Assembly: GCA_008694505.1 (NCBI GenBank)
Contig: VZDJ01006028.1
Location: forward strand, 1,252,137-1,316,136
Length of the DNA: 64,000 nucleotides
Direction: 5' to 3'
Source of the DNA: Cyanoderma ruficeps
Lineage: Eukaryota > Chordata > Aves > Passeriformes > Timaliidae
Position numbers and translations under genes: made by a program. The notes beneath the pieces were generated by a model that saw only the letters and a program-made list of their open reading frames with translations, had not been told where the DNA came from and made no database searches. Shown one piece after another: positions 1-12,746 of this stretch (positions are counted from its first letter, which is position 1; the number at the start of each line of letters is the position of its first letter).

Positions 1-710
1 TAGATTTGCTGCTGGGAAATACATAATTAACTTTCACTTTTCTTCTGGAATGAATAAAACCTAATTTATTATTCTGCTTCAGAAGTGTAGAATACGTTTG
101 TGCCAGTATTTTACAAGCAGCATTTTCTGAAATCCAAATGTATCACCATCTTATCAAGATTATTTTGAAACAGAATATTTACATCCTTCTGCTAGTAGAC
201 TTACAGTGTTTACATCAGCCCCATAATACTTATGTAAAATCCCCACTGCTCAGAAACTGGGTGCTTCTTTTTCCTTCTGCTGTCGGCTGTGTAGTAGTAC
301 AGAATGATTTCTGAGCTTGCTCTGACTTCAGAATCAAGCAGCTCTGTTACAGCAAGCAGCCAGGCTTAATTAGCTCTGTTGTGCTGTATTGCTATTTTGA
401 TTTTCATATGTGTGAGACAGCTTGTCTCCACATCATTTTTTTTGAAGTTTTATGATAATGTATGAGGGACTTCAAGGTTTATTGCTTTAGAAGAAAAATA
501 CAGAAGCTAAAAATGACTGTCCATCTAGTCCTTCAATATTCACTGAGGAATGACAAGTTACATACCAGCATTGAATATCTAACTGATATGATACGCAAAC
601 ATACTAATATGCACTAGATTGTAATTTAACCCAATTCTATACAACTGCCTTAACCATAAAGCTCCTGTGTCATTTTTCCTCCTCTTGTTTTGCTCTAGTT
701 TTTGTATCTG

Positions 711-817
711 TGGGGTGGTGGTTTGTTTGGGTTTTGTTTAGGCTTTTTTGATTGTGTCTTTAGGTTTGCCTTTTTTGTTTGTTTGTTTTGTTTTTGTTTT
801 TTGTCCACCTTTTTTGA
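711..817. repeat. T/G-rich low-complexity tract (TTTG/TTTTG repeats)
   Basis: The tract has runs of GTTT, TTTTG and GTTTG, with few other bases, on the + strand. The complementary strand would read as AAAC/CAAA-type sequence, the same composition seen in + orientation at 21836, 33210 and 61519. It is simple sequence and not coding, although chance ORFs cross it. Confidence 0.8.
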
Positions 818-2188
818 GTTCTTGCTTTTGTAGTTATAGAATTCAATAAAGTGACAAGTTCTCCAGGCTCCAGAGTACTCCAAAACCTTGCAGCTAGGAC
901 TGTCTTTCTCATGAGAAGTATGGATACCTGTGCAATTAAGAGCAAGCTGAGCTACTGTAGTCCACATTTTTATTGCTGTTCAAACTGTGGAATCAAATTA
1001 GATAAGCCATGATCTGTGCAGGATCCTTCATTATCTATAAAACTGTATAATTCTCATGAAGTTTTCAGTTTAGAATTAGATGAAAGGTTTCTTGGTGGTT
1101 TGCAAGATATCTGATAACACACCAAGTTATGCAGTCCTAAATATTTAGAGCTAAATAACACATGTTTTGGTAAAGAGGTTTGGATCCAAGAGAATGTCTG
1201 CAGTCTTCTCCATTTGCCAGACTGGAACATACCCAGATGTTGATAGAAACATCACAGGTGACTGCAGACTTTCGCCTTACCTCGCTCTCTAAGCCACTGG
1301 ATACTAACTCAGGTCTATTGAACTCTTCCCATTCACTCAGGAGCAAAAATTCCTTATATTCAGGTTCCAGGTTCTAGTTTTGTACCCCAGAAAACATGCA
1401 CTCTTTTTATTGGCCTGGCAATTCCCCACTTTGAATTAACTTCAGGTAACCTTAGAGATGCGCAGTACAGCTTTCTATAAAAACCCTAGAATCACTTTTT
1501 ATTCAGTAAATTAAAAAAAAAAAAGGTACAATTCCTCCAACCTACTCAAGATGTTTGCCTTAAAGAAGTTTAAGAGGAATCATATTATTAAAGCACTTAT
1601 TTTTTCCATTGCCTTTGAAGAAGTTTAGATTAATTTAGATTGTGCACAACAGCCTTTAATTGGATGTGCACCATCCTCTGTTTCCATCAAGTAGTAAGAA
1701 TACCCAGAGGGAAGTATTTACTTGGTGTATGGGACTAGGAGCTGTGTAAGACAAGGCATGCAGATGCTAATCAGTGAGGTCAAATAAAAATTTGTTGAAT
1801 ATGTATTATGTAATCATAATATGGAAAATCTGAAATATTGCAGACAGCTGTAAGATACAGTGAGGTATAAACTCAGTAGATACTCAAGGCTAAGCAGAGA
1901 GACTTGTGCTATTCAAGTAAGAAAAGGGAAACTTACATGGTGATGGGGGTTAAATCTTTATATTAAAAAATAGCCCATTACTTTTGGTAGTGTAGCTCAG
2001 GCATGAAGGCCACAGAAATAATTTACTAGCCAGGGCATTATTAATTATTAGAACAAAGCACCACAATAAGAAATGACACAAAATTATCCAAGTAACCATA
2101 CCAATGTCCAGTATTGGATGGATCATGTCAATATGGGCAGTATTCTGAAGCTGGAGAAAAGGAGATATATTGTTCTGTAATTAGTTGG

Positions 2189-2216
2189 AGTCCATTTAAT
2201 TCAGTCCATTTAATTG
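2189..2216 (+). repeat. 14-bp tandem duplication
   Basis: AGTCCATTTAATTC is followed directly by AGTCCATTTAATTG, two adjacent copies differing at the last base. It is probably a small slippage or local duplication event. Confidence 0.8.
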
Positions 2217-5200
2217 AGCTTTCTTCCTTTGTCAGAGCTTTTGTTTTAAAATTACTTATTTCATTACAGATTTCAATTTCCTCTCATTTATCTAATTTAA
2301 CAAAAGAGGTTAAGAGAAGTACTTATTAATAACTCTTTTCTTTTCCCCTCTGCAGTGTTTCAGAAAAAAATGTTTTCTGCAAAATTGTACTCAGGAGTGA
2401 AGAGATATCAATAATTATGAATTGATTTACATAGAAATAGGATAATTATTATGTTGACTGATTTGAAATATTCATTGTTTAAAATTTTAAACTCTGGTTT
2501 GTATTTTAAGGAGATTTTTATTGCTTTATAGATTGTCCCAGAGCATCATTTCTAATTGGCTTTGGAGTTCCTAAAATTCAGACACAGATGTTTCTTATTA
2601 TTTTAACAAGAGATAAAAGCTCTTTCTGTAACACATGTTGCTTTTCAATTGATTTAAAAGTAGTTGGGGGGGATCCCTTTGGTGCCACCTATCTTCAGAT
2701 AAAAGGTGAGAGAGAATTTGGTAAATCATATCTTATTTTGTTCTTTTATAGAATTATGTATGCTATTTTTTTTCTTTTGCCTTTGGTATTTCCAATTAAT
2801 GTAATGATTCCTTAATTGTTTGGTTTTTTTTTTCAAATCGCAAGTTAATATTTGGAAAAAGCTGTAGTAGTTCGTGACATCTCTGAAACATTCCTCCATA
2901 CAGCAAAATACAATGTGTCCATCACATATTTACCTTGGGTATTTCTTGTGAAAAGAAGAGTAAAACCTTGGGAGAGTAATATCTTGTTTCCTTGAGATTT
3001 TCATTACCATGGGATACAAATTCCAGACACTGGTGTTTGTAGTGTAAAAGTCATCTATTTAAAAGATGTGTAGCATGTGTGTGATGTAACTTGACTTGTA
3101 CAGAAGGGTCCAGCTGGTGTGGGGATTTGGTGGCCACAGAAGGCTTCACTCCATTGCTTCAGGCTGGGGTGATGCTGAGGGAGGGATGGGAGGCAAAAAC
3201 TGAAAGACAAAAACTCAAGTAAAATGTGTTTTATGTTGCTGACATATGTGGGGTTAAGACTGAGTTATGCATTTAAATTTTCATTTTTTTTTTTCAGGTA
3301 GGGTTCAGTTATATTATTGTGGCCCATTGTAAATGTTACAATTACATGCTGTCCTACTACTGTATGAAAAATAGTGCAAATACTGTAAATAATTGCATAT
3401 AAAATCCATATAACAAGACTAAGTTTCAACATTCTCTCAAGAAATTCTGAAATTACAAAAAAAACCAAAACCAAAACAAAAAAACACACGTACCCTAACT
3501 TTGTTCCTTATGCAGATTTTCATTTTAGGGGGTACTGTTAGAAATTTGATTTTGCTCATCTGACTTTTACTACAGGGTTGTTAGTGTAATGGCTCTACTT
3601 TGTATTTAATGTGTATCTTTTAAACCATATTTTCTGGTAAAATAACCCTCTTTAGTATCTGACAGCAACATTGTGGGTTTTTTTTTTTTTAATAATGAAT
3701 GGTTAGTCTTAAATGCTTTGCGACATTTATAATTACACCTTAAAGTAATTAAATGATTCAGTATCTGTAAGACAGATGGCTGTACCACAGAAACCAGCCT
3801 CACAATTGGCACTAATTAGCACCCTTGTTGGAATCTCAGCAGTGGCCAAAATATTAAACGGGTATCAAAACTAAATTACTCTGCCAGAGAGAGTTTTTCC
3901 AAGTTGATATATTGATAAGAGATTGTGAATCCCTTAATTACATGTATGCTTGCTCATAATTATTTTCTGAAAGCAAATAGGTGACTTCAGACTCCTGTAA
4001 AGATAAATATTGTATTTCCTATTAAACTAAAATTAAAGTGTTCCATGTTTGTGAGAACTGAGAGAATGCATTCTGTCAGAAGCTAACAATTCCGAAGTTA
4101 CTGTGAAAATACATGTACCTTACTTCTCCTTTCTACCCATGTCCATATACAGTAATTTCTGGAGGCTAATTCCAAATGTTATGGCTTTATAGTACTTACT
4201 TCTTCTTGAAGAAAGACTTAATTTTTAAAAATAAAGAAATGCATGCACATATCAAAAAATATAGCATAGCGCCTTATGAAATGTGCTTGTTAAAAAATGC
4301 ATGTAAGGACATGATTAGCTGTCAAAAAAAAAAAAATCCAGAAATGCTTGCCTCAGTTTTTTTTCAATTTTAAGTTGTGCAGCTGATCTGCATACATGGC
4401 AATGAAATGAAGGTCCACAGTGAGATGAAGGACAACGGCTGCAAACTGAAAATTAAATTCCTTTCGGAAAGACCTTGACAAAACAGACTATGATAACTCC
4501 CTAGTGACACATAAATTATATGAATATATAAAATCTGAAGGAATTTAGGACATTAGTTCAGAAATACACTTTTAATTAATATATGAATGCTTTTAATTTC
4601 TTATAACTATGAAATAAAATATAAAATGCCCACTCAATAACCACAACCTTATAAAGAACTACACTCAGTCTCTTTTACAGCCTAGCTTATGTGTAGTTGC
4701 ACGAGGAGAGGAAGGGGAGAAAGTAGGGAAAGACAGGTTCAGTGAGCTTTAATTCTGCAATGATGGTGTTGCAGTACACAACAAAAGAAAAGCTTCTAAA
4801 AGAAGGCTCAGTTACTTATTTCTCTTCTTTTCCATTATAGAATTTGTTTGGATAGCTGTACTAAATGATTTGGACACTGTCTCTCTTCACTTGTCGCTTT
4901 TCCTTAATGTCTGACGAAACTCTGAACTTTAGTGTATGCAAATGCATGAATTTGGGGGCTTTTTATGCCTTTAGTATTTCTGATTAAAAATACATTCTAA
5001 CCAACACTTTTCTCAGATGATTTTCACTTATAAGAACATTTTTACAATAAAAAGGGTTCATAATAACTGGGTTGCCTACGAAAGGTGCTCAATTGGCATC
5101 CCTGGAGTGACAGTACTTTAGTTTGGCCAGCAGAAAATCCATGCCGGTACAATTTCAATAGTTTTTTTTTTCATCCCTTTTATGAATGGAAGAATAATTG

Positions 5201-5383
5201 AGTTTTATTTCTGGTAAATTATATGACAGCTGCTAATTGTGTAGATAACTATAGACTTGTTTGTATGGGGATGTTAGTTCAGGTAGTGTGTCAGTGTTCA
5301 TCTTATTGGCTGTCTTTGAGGATGTTGTTAGTACAGCAGTAAATGTGGAACAATCCAGTTAATTTTTACAATTTGAAAGAAAA

Positions 5384-5720
5384 TGTTAGAAATAAGTCAC
5401 TTTTTGATACAATTCAGTGCAGATAAAGTCCTCAAAGGAAAATACCTCTGGTTTTTTGCAATAAGTCAGTTGAGTTGGGTTTGTATCTCTCTCCCAGGAG
5501 GGGAACACATGCCCCCTCCGACAAAATGGCAACTTTTTATACCCTTTTGCAGCCAGGGGTGGTCCCTGTCCCTTTTCCCGTTGCATGGTACTCGGGAACT
5601 TGTACTCTCTCCCAAATGCTAACTCTTCTCTCCTGCCCCCTCTCATCCTTCTTCCTTTTTTTGGTCTTCTCTTCAACCCTAACCCTCTCCCCGTTCTCAA
5701 CAACACACAAAAGATTAAAC
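5384..5720 (-). mobile_element. Probable solo LTR remnant (minus strand)
   Basis: Read on the minus strand, the block has a purine-rich upstream part, a good TATA box (GGGTATAAAAAG, plus-strand 5536-5547) and a downstream pyrimidine/purine leader. Its base composition differs from the flanking AT-rich intron. The plus-strand left edge TGTTAGAA at 5384 would be the CA end of the LTR. I could not find a clean target-site duplication, so the right edge is uncertain (5715-5770). The ORFs crossing it are not convincing genes. An alternative is a CT-rich unique region with a fortuitous TATA box. Confidence 0.4.
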
Positions 5721-5744
5721 AAAACACATCCAGAACATAGTTAA

Positions 5745-7071
5745 CAATAAATAGGAAACAGAACCAACAACTTTCATTCTTTTACTCAGTAATCTTTTTG
5801 GGCTGAAGCAATATGTTATTTCATCTCTCAAACCAACAAACCCCAACTGTTTTCCCAGAGCCTTTTAAGAACACTAACATAAGAACTACCTAGTTTAGTC
5901 ACTGAACTCTGAAATCTAAAGGCTTGGCAAATCCTCTATCTTTGAGAGACAGAAATTCTAGAGCCCTTGCCTTTGCCTGCTGACTACTGCACTAGCTCTC
6001 AGTGAGACTTTGAAGATGCCTGCTTCTCTTGCTTTATTAATTCAGGTTTTAGGTACTAATAATGCCTTATTTATGGAAGAAGTTAGCACACAATTGCTAG
6101 CAAATAGCAATTCATGTAAGAACCCAAACTTTGCACAAACCTCCCAATGCAGACTATCTTTAGGAAGCAGACTGTGGTCATTACTTCCACACTAACAGTG
6201 AATGGCACCAGAGGCAGATTGCAGTCCATACTCAGTGTATTTTACAATATATGCAATTTTACAATATATAAGCAACAATGATGCTTTTGTCACTGTTTTG
6301 AGTTGTTTTTCCCCCAGTCAAGGCTTAATCTACACAGAACCATGAAACTTTGTTCATGGAACTTTATAAACTGAAAGGAGGACAAAAAGTCACAACAAAT
6401 TATGACAAACCCACCCTGCTGACTACCTGGGGCTTAGGAAGTCCCTGAGCCCCTGTTGGAAGCTGAAAGGGTATGACTTAGTTGCATATTATTTATCATG
6501 GAATGCTTGCTCTCAAAATGTTGTTATTGGCCACTCTAGCCAGAATAGTGAAGTAGTGGGTGGTTGATGTGATCCAGCAGTTTGTCTTTGTTAGCTAAGA
6601 TGACTATAAGAGGGTGGGGAGAGTTGGCTGGTTTTAACAAATTGGCTTGAAAAATGTTGCCCACATACTTGTACCAATAAAATTGCACTAAGTGTCCAAT
6701 CATCTTCATGCTTAACCAGAATTTAGTTTCATGTTTTTGCTACTGGCTTACTCCCACACTTAGATGAAGGCAGGTCTTTCCTTTAGGTGTATCTGTGTAG
6801 TGGGTATATCAGATGTTGCTACACAAACCCTTACACTACAAGAAAAAACCAGTATCTAAAGTGATTTATTTATTAGAATACTCATAAAAGCTCAAGAACT
6901 GAGATTCCATGCTATTATTATTAAAGATATTAGAAAACTTAAAATTTTGGGTAGGTATTTTTTAAAATTACTATTTGAAATTAAATATAGAAGATAAAAA
7001 TAGATTGCAAAATAATGTACTATCTAGAATATCTAATATTTTAACTGAAATAAAAATAATGGAAAAACAGT
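5745..7071. other. AT-rich intronic sequence, nothing recognised
   Basis: No exon, RNA gene or repeat family could be identified. A short repeated TTTTACAATATAT motif occurs near 6240-6268. Confidence 0.55.
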
Positions 7072-7744
7072 ACTGTGGAAAGGGCTCCGGGGGTCCTTGA
7101 CAGAAAGTTGAAAATGAGTGAACAGTGTCCTGGCCAGAGCCAGGAGGACCAATCCTGTCTGGGGGTGCATCAGGCCCAGCATGGCCAGCTGGGCAAGGGA
7201 GGGGATTGTCCTGCTCTGCTCGGCTCTGGGGCTGCCTCTCCTGGGATACTGTGTGCAGTTTGGGGTAATACAATATAAGAAAGGTTAAACAATTAGAGAG
7301 AGCGTCCAAAGGATGGCAACAAAGATAGTGAAGGGCCTAGAGGGGCAGCTGTATGAGGAGCAGCTGAGGGCACTTGGTCTGTTCAGCCTGGAGGAGACTG
7401 AAGAGAGACCTCACTGCAGTTACAGCTTCTTGTAAGGGGAAGAGGAGGGGCAGACACTGATCTCTTCTCTGTGGTGACCAGTGACAGGACCTGAGGGAAT
7501 GGCCTGAAGTTGTGTCAGGGGAGACATATCTTAGATATTAGAAAAAAGGTTCTTCACCCAGAGGCCAGTTGGGCACTGGAGCAGGCTCCCTCAGTAAGTG
7601 GTCACAGCACCAGCTTGACAGCTCAAGAAGCATTTGAACAACTCTCGGGCACATGGTGTAACTCTTGGAGGTGTCCTGTGCAGGACTGAGAGCTGATGAT
7701 TCTTTTGGGTCCCTTCCAACTCAGCTTATTCTGTGATTCTGTGA
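7072..7744 (+). mobile_element. CR1 LINE 3' end (5'-truncated)
   Basis: This is a 5'-truncated copy of the avian CR1 non-LTR retrotransposon in + orientation. It retains the C-terminal end of ORF2 and the 3' UTR. Recognisable blocks in order are the GTCCTTGACAG...AAAATGAG...CAGTGTCC segment, TACTGTGTGCAGTTTGGGG, CAACAAAGATAGTGAAGGG, CTGTTCAGCCTGGAGGAGA, and the terminal CCCTTCCAACTCAGCTTATT followed by two copies of an ATTCTGTG-like unit. The reading frame is broken by small indels and stops, so it is a fossil. CR1 copies usually lack target-site duplications and none is obvious here. Confidence 0.93.
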
Positions 7745-8954
7745 AAACTAAATGGTATATAGAATACAAATACATAAAGTCACAGATGCTTTTCTTGGTG
7801 AGCAGGCATTGTCTCAACCCCACAGCTGAAAGCAGGATTGCTAGATTAAGGACTGCTTAATTCCTGGGAGATTCTTTAGTAACATGAATGAGAGACCCCT
7901 AATCTTATGCAATTAGTTCTTTCCATTCAGTTCTAGTGCAAATTCAAGGGCATGATTTCAACTGTAGTCTGGGAACAGATTACTCATATTAAATAAAGTA
8001 ACACAAGAACCTTATGTTGTGATCCTTTGCCACGTGTTTCATGGCTTATTACAGTGCTGGAAGTGGCAAGATTGATCAGTGACTGAATGATCCGAACATG
8101 CTATTAAAAAGAGAACCTGTAGCTTAGAGCTTTGTTGTATGCTCTGGAACTCAGTTCCACTGCCTCCAACTGTGACTTGCTCATTTGTGAAGTGCCTCAG
8201 GAATCTGTGTGAGGCTCAGCCAGTAGGTGCCTCTCAGCATGGTGTGATTTATCAGATGAAAAGTGTGCAGAATATAGTTTTACTTTAACAGTTTCTGCAG
8301 CGATCATTTTCCTGTGGTGTTCAATTATGTGTTTCACAGTAGCAAGCATCTCCAGATTCTGTTTATTCTCCTTCCTTGGAGACTGTCTGTGCACAGATTT
8401 TTTTTCCTTGAACTAGAGAAAGATAATATGCAATGTTGATCGGTATAAATCTATAAATTCTTTAAAAAACCCTCAGTTTATTTCATGGCTCTGCATGTGT
8501 ACAGGTTACAGGTATGAGAGGAATTCTGAGCATTTTTACCTTGCTTGCTTCTGTATGCTTTCAGAACTGTACATTTTAGCATTGTGCTGGAATGCATGAA
8601 AGACAGGTTTTTCCAGATCGCATCTTGACAAAAATGTTAGTGCTGCAAGATGAAAGAATGATCAGATGAACTTCCTTTCAACTAAGAACAATCAAACTTT
8701 TATCAAAGTTGCAGTAAAGCGTTTGTTTCTACAATATAAAGACATGAACAAAAGGTTTTTAGAGAAATGGGTTCCATTCATTTTAAATTGGAGATAAACA
8801 ATGTTTCTAGAACCATTTATTTTTAATTGTTACTTGTTGAAGAATAAATACTTCAAAAGATTGTCTTAGTGTCTCAAGACATGATATAGCATAATCTGTA
8901 TCTAAAAAGAAAGGTCTCGGAGAAAGCTGTGAGGAGCAGAAATGTTACACTGAC
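7745..8954. other. AT-rich intronic sequence, nothing recognised
   Basis: No repeat family or exon is recognised between the CR1 tail and the LTR. Short ORFs are chance. Confidence 0.55.
8950..8954. repeat. Target-site duplication, left copy (CTGAC)
   Basis: The five bases directly before the LTR are identical to those at 9507-9511 directly after it. Confidence 0.75.
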
Positions 8955-9506
8955 TGCTCTGGGTCAATCCTAACTGGCAGCTGTGTCCCACCCAGACACT
9001 CCCTTGCTTCTCTCCACAACAGAATGGGGGAGGCAATCAGGAAGATAAAACCAGTTTAATAGGCAAAGCAAAAGCTGCATGCTCGAGCAGTGATACAAGA
9101 ATTCATTCACTGCTCCCATTGGCAGGCAGATGTTTAGGAAAGCAGGGCTCCATCACATGCCACCGTTACTTGGGAAAACAAATGCCTTAACTTAGAATAA
9201 CCTCATTTCTTCATCTTACCCGCTCCACTCTTCCTCCCCTTTATGTACTGAGCCTGACACCATATGATCTGGGATATCCCTTGGGTCATTTGGGGGTCAC
9301 CTGTCCTGGATGTGTCTCTTCTCAACTTCTTGTGCATCCTCAGCCTTCTTGCTGGCATGCTGGGGTGAGAAACATGAAAGGCCTTGTCCCTGGGTAAGCA
9401 CTGCTCAGCGATAGCTGAAACACCCCCACTGTTAGCACAAATCCAATGCACGCCACTATGCGAGCTGAAAAAAATAGTTGAATCTACTCCAGCCAAAACC
9501 AGTACA
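8955..9506 (-). mobile_element. Solo LTR, avian ERVL-like, with 5-bp target duplication
   Basis: Flanked by the perfect 5-bp direct repeat CTGAC (8950-8954 and 9507-9511), the size expected for ERVL-type integrase. Read on the minus strand, the element starts TGTACTGGTTTTGGCTGGAG, close to the start of a common avian ERVL LTR, and ends in a TTGACCCAGAGCA-like terminus. It shares several blocks with the copy at 39910-40445, including the GAATTCATTCAC block, ACTTGGGAAAACAAA and CCATATG. No internal retroviral genes are next to it, so it is a solo LTR left by LTR-LTR recombination. It may carry promoter and polyadenylation signals, but no host transcript is implied. Confidence 0.85.
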
Positions 9507-9511
9507 CTGAC
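9507..9511. repeat. Target-site duplication, right copy (CTGAC)
   Basis: This is the matching copy of 8950-8954, immediately following the terminal TACA of the LTR. Confidence 0.75.
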
Positions 9512-12136
9512 ATTTGTATTTCAACCTCAATAAGAGTCAAACCAAAGCTTCTGATGTTGATGTTTTTTTAATGCCAAGCAAATAATACATTGTAAATTTA
9601 TAGTGGTGAATAGGAAGGTGACTCATAAAATGGGAACTCTTTAGATGTTACTGCCCTAGGCAAATCAAAATTAGTTCAGTCTTTCAGCACATAGGCATTA
9701 AATAATTTTGCATCTAGATTTTCTTACTTGGGGCAACTACCTGTATGTTAAAGTTGGTCTGTGATCAAGGGCCACAGACCTAGCAATAGTCTTGTTCTTC
9801 ATATACTAAAGTCATTTATTTAAATATCACAGAAAATATGAAATAGAATTAAATACAACACAGGAGAACACATTTTAATATATATGTAGGTGTAGATGTA
9901 CATTGCTTTTGGCAATTTGAATAGCAGTTTTCTGAGTAGCTGTTGATAATTGGATGGTTAGAATGCAGAACACATATTTCTGTTAAGTGTGGTATTAAAT
10001 ATGTAGGATGCTGGTCAGACCATCTCAAATAATTTTGCATTAATAAAGCTTAGCACTTTAACAGAAAGCAAGCAGCTTGAAGAGCAAAAATACAAAAGGT
10101 TATGTATTTTAGCAATGCTGCTTATTTCTGCTATGGAAAAAACCAGAAATCTGACACACTTTCTCTTCCAAACTTGACTTTCTTGTCCAGCTTGTATAAT
10201 AGAAAATACATCTCCAGAATTACACATTTGGAGAATACGTTTTGGAAAAGCATCTTGTAGTCATCTTGAAACAGTTCTCTGGAGTATTGCATCATATTTA
10301 AGAAAGGCTTATTTCTTATAAGTATGTAAGATAACATCAACCTTAGGTAGATGAATGCAAAAGCATGATGCAGCTGCTGTGTGAGCCAAGTGAATTGTCA
10401 GAGGGATGCAGTGTTTTCCTTCTTCTCTGCCTGCCCAGTTGTGCCAGATAAATGAAACACCAGCCTTGTGCCTAAAATCTGAGCTCTCAAGTAGTGGTGC
10501 AGCTAATATATCTACTCTATACTAAGATGGGAGGTGATGGAAGAATTTAATTAAAAAAAGAAAGCTCTCTCAAGTTCCATAGTAGTATATGCTGTTGCTT
10601 TTAGTAGTACTGCAGCTTATGCATTCAATATGTCAACTATAAATATTGACAGTATGATCCTAAACTACTGCATGGAGCACTTACAATCATCTATAGCAGT
10701 TGTTAGAAAAGTTACCCGGATTGATGTATATTTCTCTGTTAAGAATATTCAAATTTGAAGCAGTTTTGGTATACACTTGTCATAAAGCCCTGATCCAAAG
10801 CATTGCTATGGCCCTTGCACATGACTACCCATTTAAACACAGCTGTGAACACCTCTCCTGAAAACACTTTCCAAAGGTTGACATGCTGTACTGCAATTCA
10901 TACTGTAATGCCAGTAAGAATGGTTCTACCTTTTAAAATAATGATTGTATTTTAATGACTTCTTTCTTTATTGCTTCTACTTAGTACTTGATAGATTTAC
11001 CAAGCTATTTCAAAAATTGGATAAGGATCCCTTAATGAATGTTCCCATTTTATTTACTTGTATATGTATGAAATTTATTAAGAATGCAATATTTAAAGCA
11101 GGATGTCTAATTAGTTTATAAAAATTAATTTTTCAGTGTGACTTAGTACAGGAAATGCTTATGAATTCGCTTGGGTCATTACTTTGTACTTCATCACCTA
11201 ATCATATTAATAAGAGTTCAAATTAAGACATGCATTATTATTTAAAGCAGAACATGAAGTATTGCTATTCTGATGTGACAGTCAATTTAGCATTAATAAT
11301 AGAACTTAAGTTCTGCAGTTTTTTATGCCTTTCTTCCTGAATCCAATGATTGGCATATTTAACATAATCTTACACTGTGGCATGGTTGACCATAGGGAAT
11401 TTTTCTTAGCCTCATCCATCCAATTAGGTATAGGAGATCTGGGAACAAAATCTACCACAGCCCTCAGCTGGACTTAACTACAGAACTATGGGAAAAATCA
11501 TCTGAAGAAAATTATTTTTTACCATATAGAAATGGCTGTCTAACTCTTGGAAAAGATTGCTAAATTTAGCTTTTCTTTTGTAGCAGCTTTCTTTGCAAAG
11601 GTAGCAAAGAGCAGGAATCCTGTAAGTATGAGGCTGCTGGAACTGCGTGTATATACAGAGCAATGTGTACCTGCAGAAAATGGTTCTCGGGCTGAGGCTG
11701 CTGCTGTTTGCCTGAAGAAGGCTGTCATAACCCCAGCAGAGCAGAGCTGCCAAGGTGTCCTATTGAACTGAGCAGATAGAGTGAGTGAGCAGCCTCCTGG
11801 GAAGGCAAAACCATCGTTCAGTGTCAGAGACTCAGTATAGACTCTGATCTGTTAGTAAATGGAGTGCTTTTATAAAGATAGCTAATTTATAAAAGACTTG
11901 TGTTAATTTGCTGCTTATCTTGAGTTATTATGATTTTATGCACCATTATCCTTTTTTACATTTGTTGAAATATCTAGTATCTGCTAACACATGGTGTTTC
12001 AGTCCTTGGGGGAATGCTTGCAACTGGAGCTGTTTTGTTCTCCGCTCTGTAAATGCTTTGATGTATCCACTGAGAAAAGTTTAATGTTCTGATTTACAAA
12101 TGAATGATGTGGCACGGTCACTTCTGGTTCTGCTAG
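9512..12136. other. AT-rich intronic sequence, nothing recognised
   Basis: No exon or repeat family is recognised. A slightly GC-richer patch at about 11580-11810 contains GTGTATATACAGAG and CTG-rich stretches. It has no ORF or splice structure that I would trust. Confidence 0.5.
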
Positions 12137-12746
12137 GTTGTGGGAAAGTATAGTATTGCTTGGGATGCCCCTGGGAAATTGTGTAAATGGGAATTTATCT
12201 TAGACTGCCGGGGTTTCGGAGCTGCTGCGGCTAGCTCGTTTACCGAATCTGCATTCAGGGGTACAGCTCGGTACCTTTCTGATCTTGTGGGTCTGAGCCT
12301 CAGGCAGAAACGTGGCGATGGCAAGGAAGAAGAAAGGAGGACCTCCATGTGGGCTCCAACGAGGCTTTATTTCACCCAGAGGGCTGCCCACATACAAAGT
12401 GAGGTTTTGCCCATGGGTTTCGGCTTAAGTGCAGGGGGCGTGTAAAGGGGCAGGGGGCAATCTAGAACCCATCCCAGAAAAGGGTGGAGTAACCCAGAAC
12501 AAGAAGACAATCAGAAGAACAATCTCATACATAAAAGAGGGAGGGGAACTGAGAACCTGCCAGATCACCTCACAGCCCCACCAGAATTTTCCAGGCTTCA
12601 GGGTGGGATGGCAGGGTGATTGACAGGACTCACAACCCAGGCAAGACCAAAGGGGATTTGAACGTGGGGATACAGGGACAAACCATTATATAAAACGAGA
12701 AACAAAAGCATGCAGAACTTTAGTGAAACTAAAAAGCACCACAACA
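12137..12746 (-). mobile_element. Probable solo LTR of a second family (minus strand)
   Basis: This GC-richer block is bracketed by the 4-bp direct repeat CTAG (12133-12136 and 12747-12750). Its ends form an imperfect inverted repeat: the minus strand begins TGTTGTGG and ends CCCACAAC. On the minus strand an AATAAA (plus-strand TTTATT at about 12366-12371) is followed by a leader that reads like R-U5, and TATA-like motifs lie upstream. A 4-bp duplication suits a gammaretrovirus-like (ERV1) element. The terminal CA is not perfect, so the edges are plausible, not proven. ORFs here (101 and 71 codons) are chance. Confidence 0.6.

Larger units (their letters stand above)
1..5383. other. AT-rich intronic sequence, no gene seen
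   Basis: Apart from the T/G-rich tract at 711-817 and a short tandem duplication at 2189-2216, I see no repeat family, exon or RNA gene here. All ORFs are short and of low-complexity or random composition. The part around 3700-3900 has many homeodomain-type ATTA/TAAT cores, but that is expected in AT-rich DNA. Confidence 0.6.

Noticed and set aside
5386..5727. 113-codon minus-strand ORF as a gene
   Set aside because: It lies in a composition-biased, probable LTR block with a TATA box, is rich in Lys/Arg/Gly from purine runs, and overlaps an ORF on the other strand.
11580..11810. Possible promoter or first exon (GTGTATATACAG and GC-richer patch)
   Set aside because: There is no CpG cluster, no downstream splice donor with a continuing frame and no second signal, so the TATA-like word is probably chance.
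12140..12445. 101-codon + strand ORF as a gene
   Set aside because: It lies inside the probable minus-strand LTR, with another ORF open on the opposite strand.
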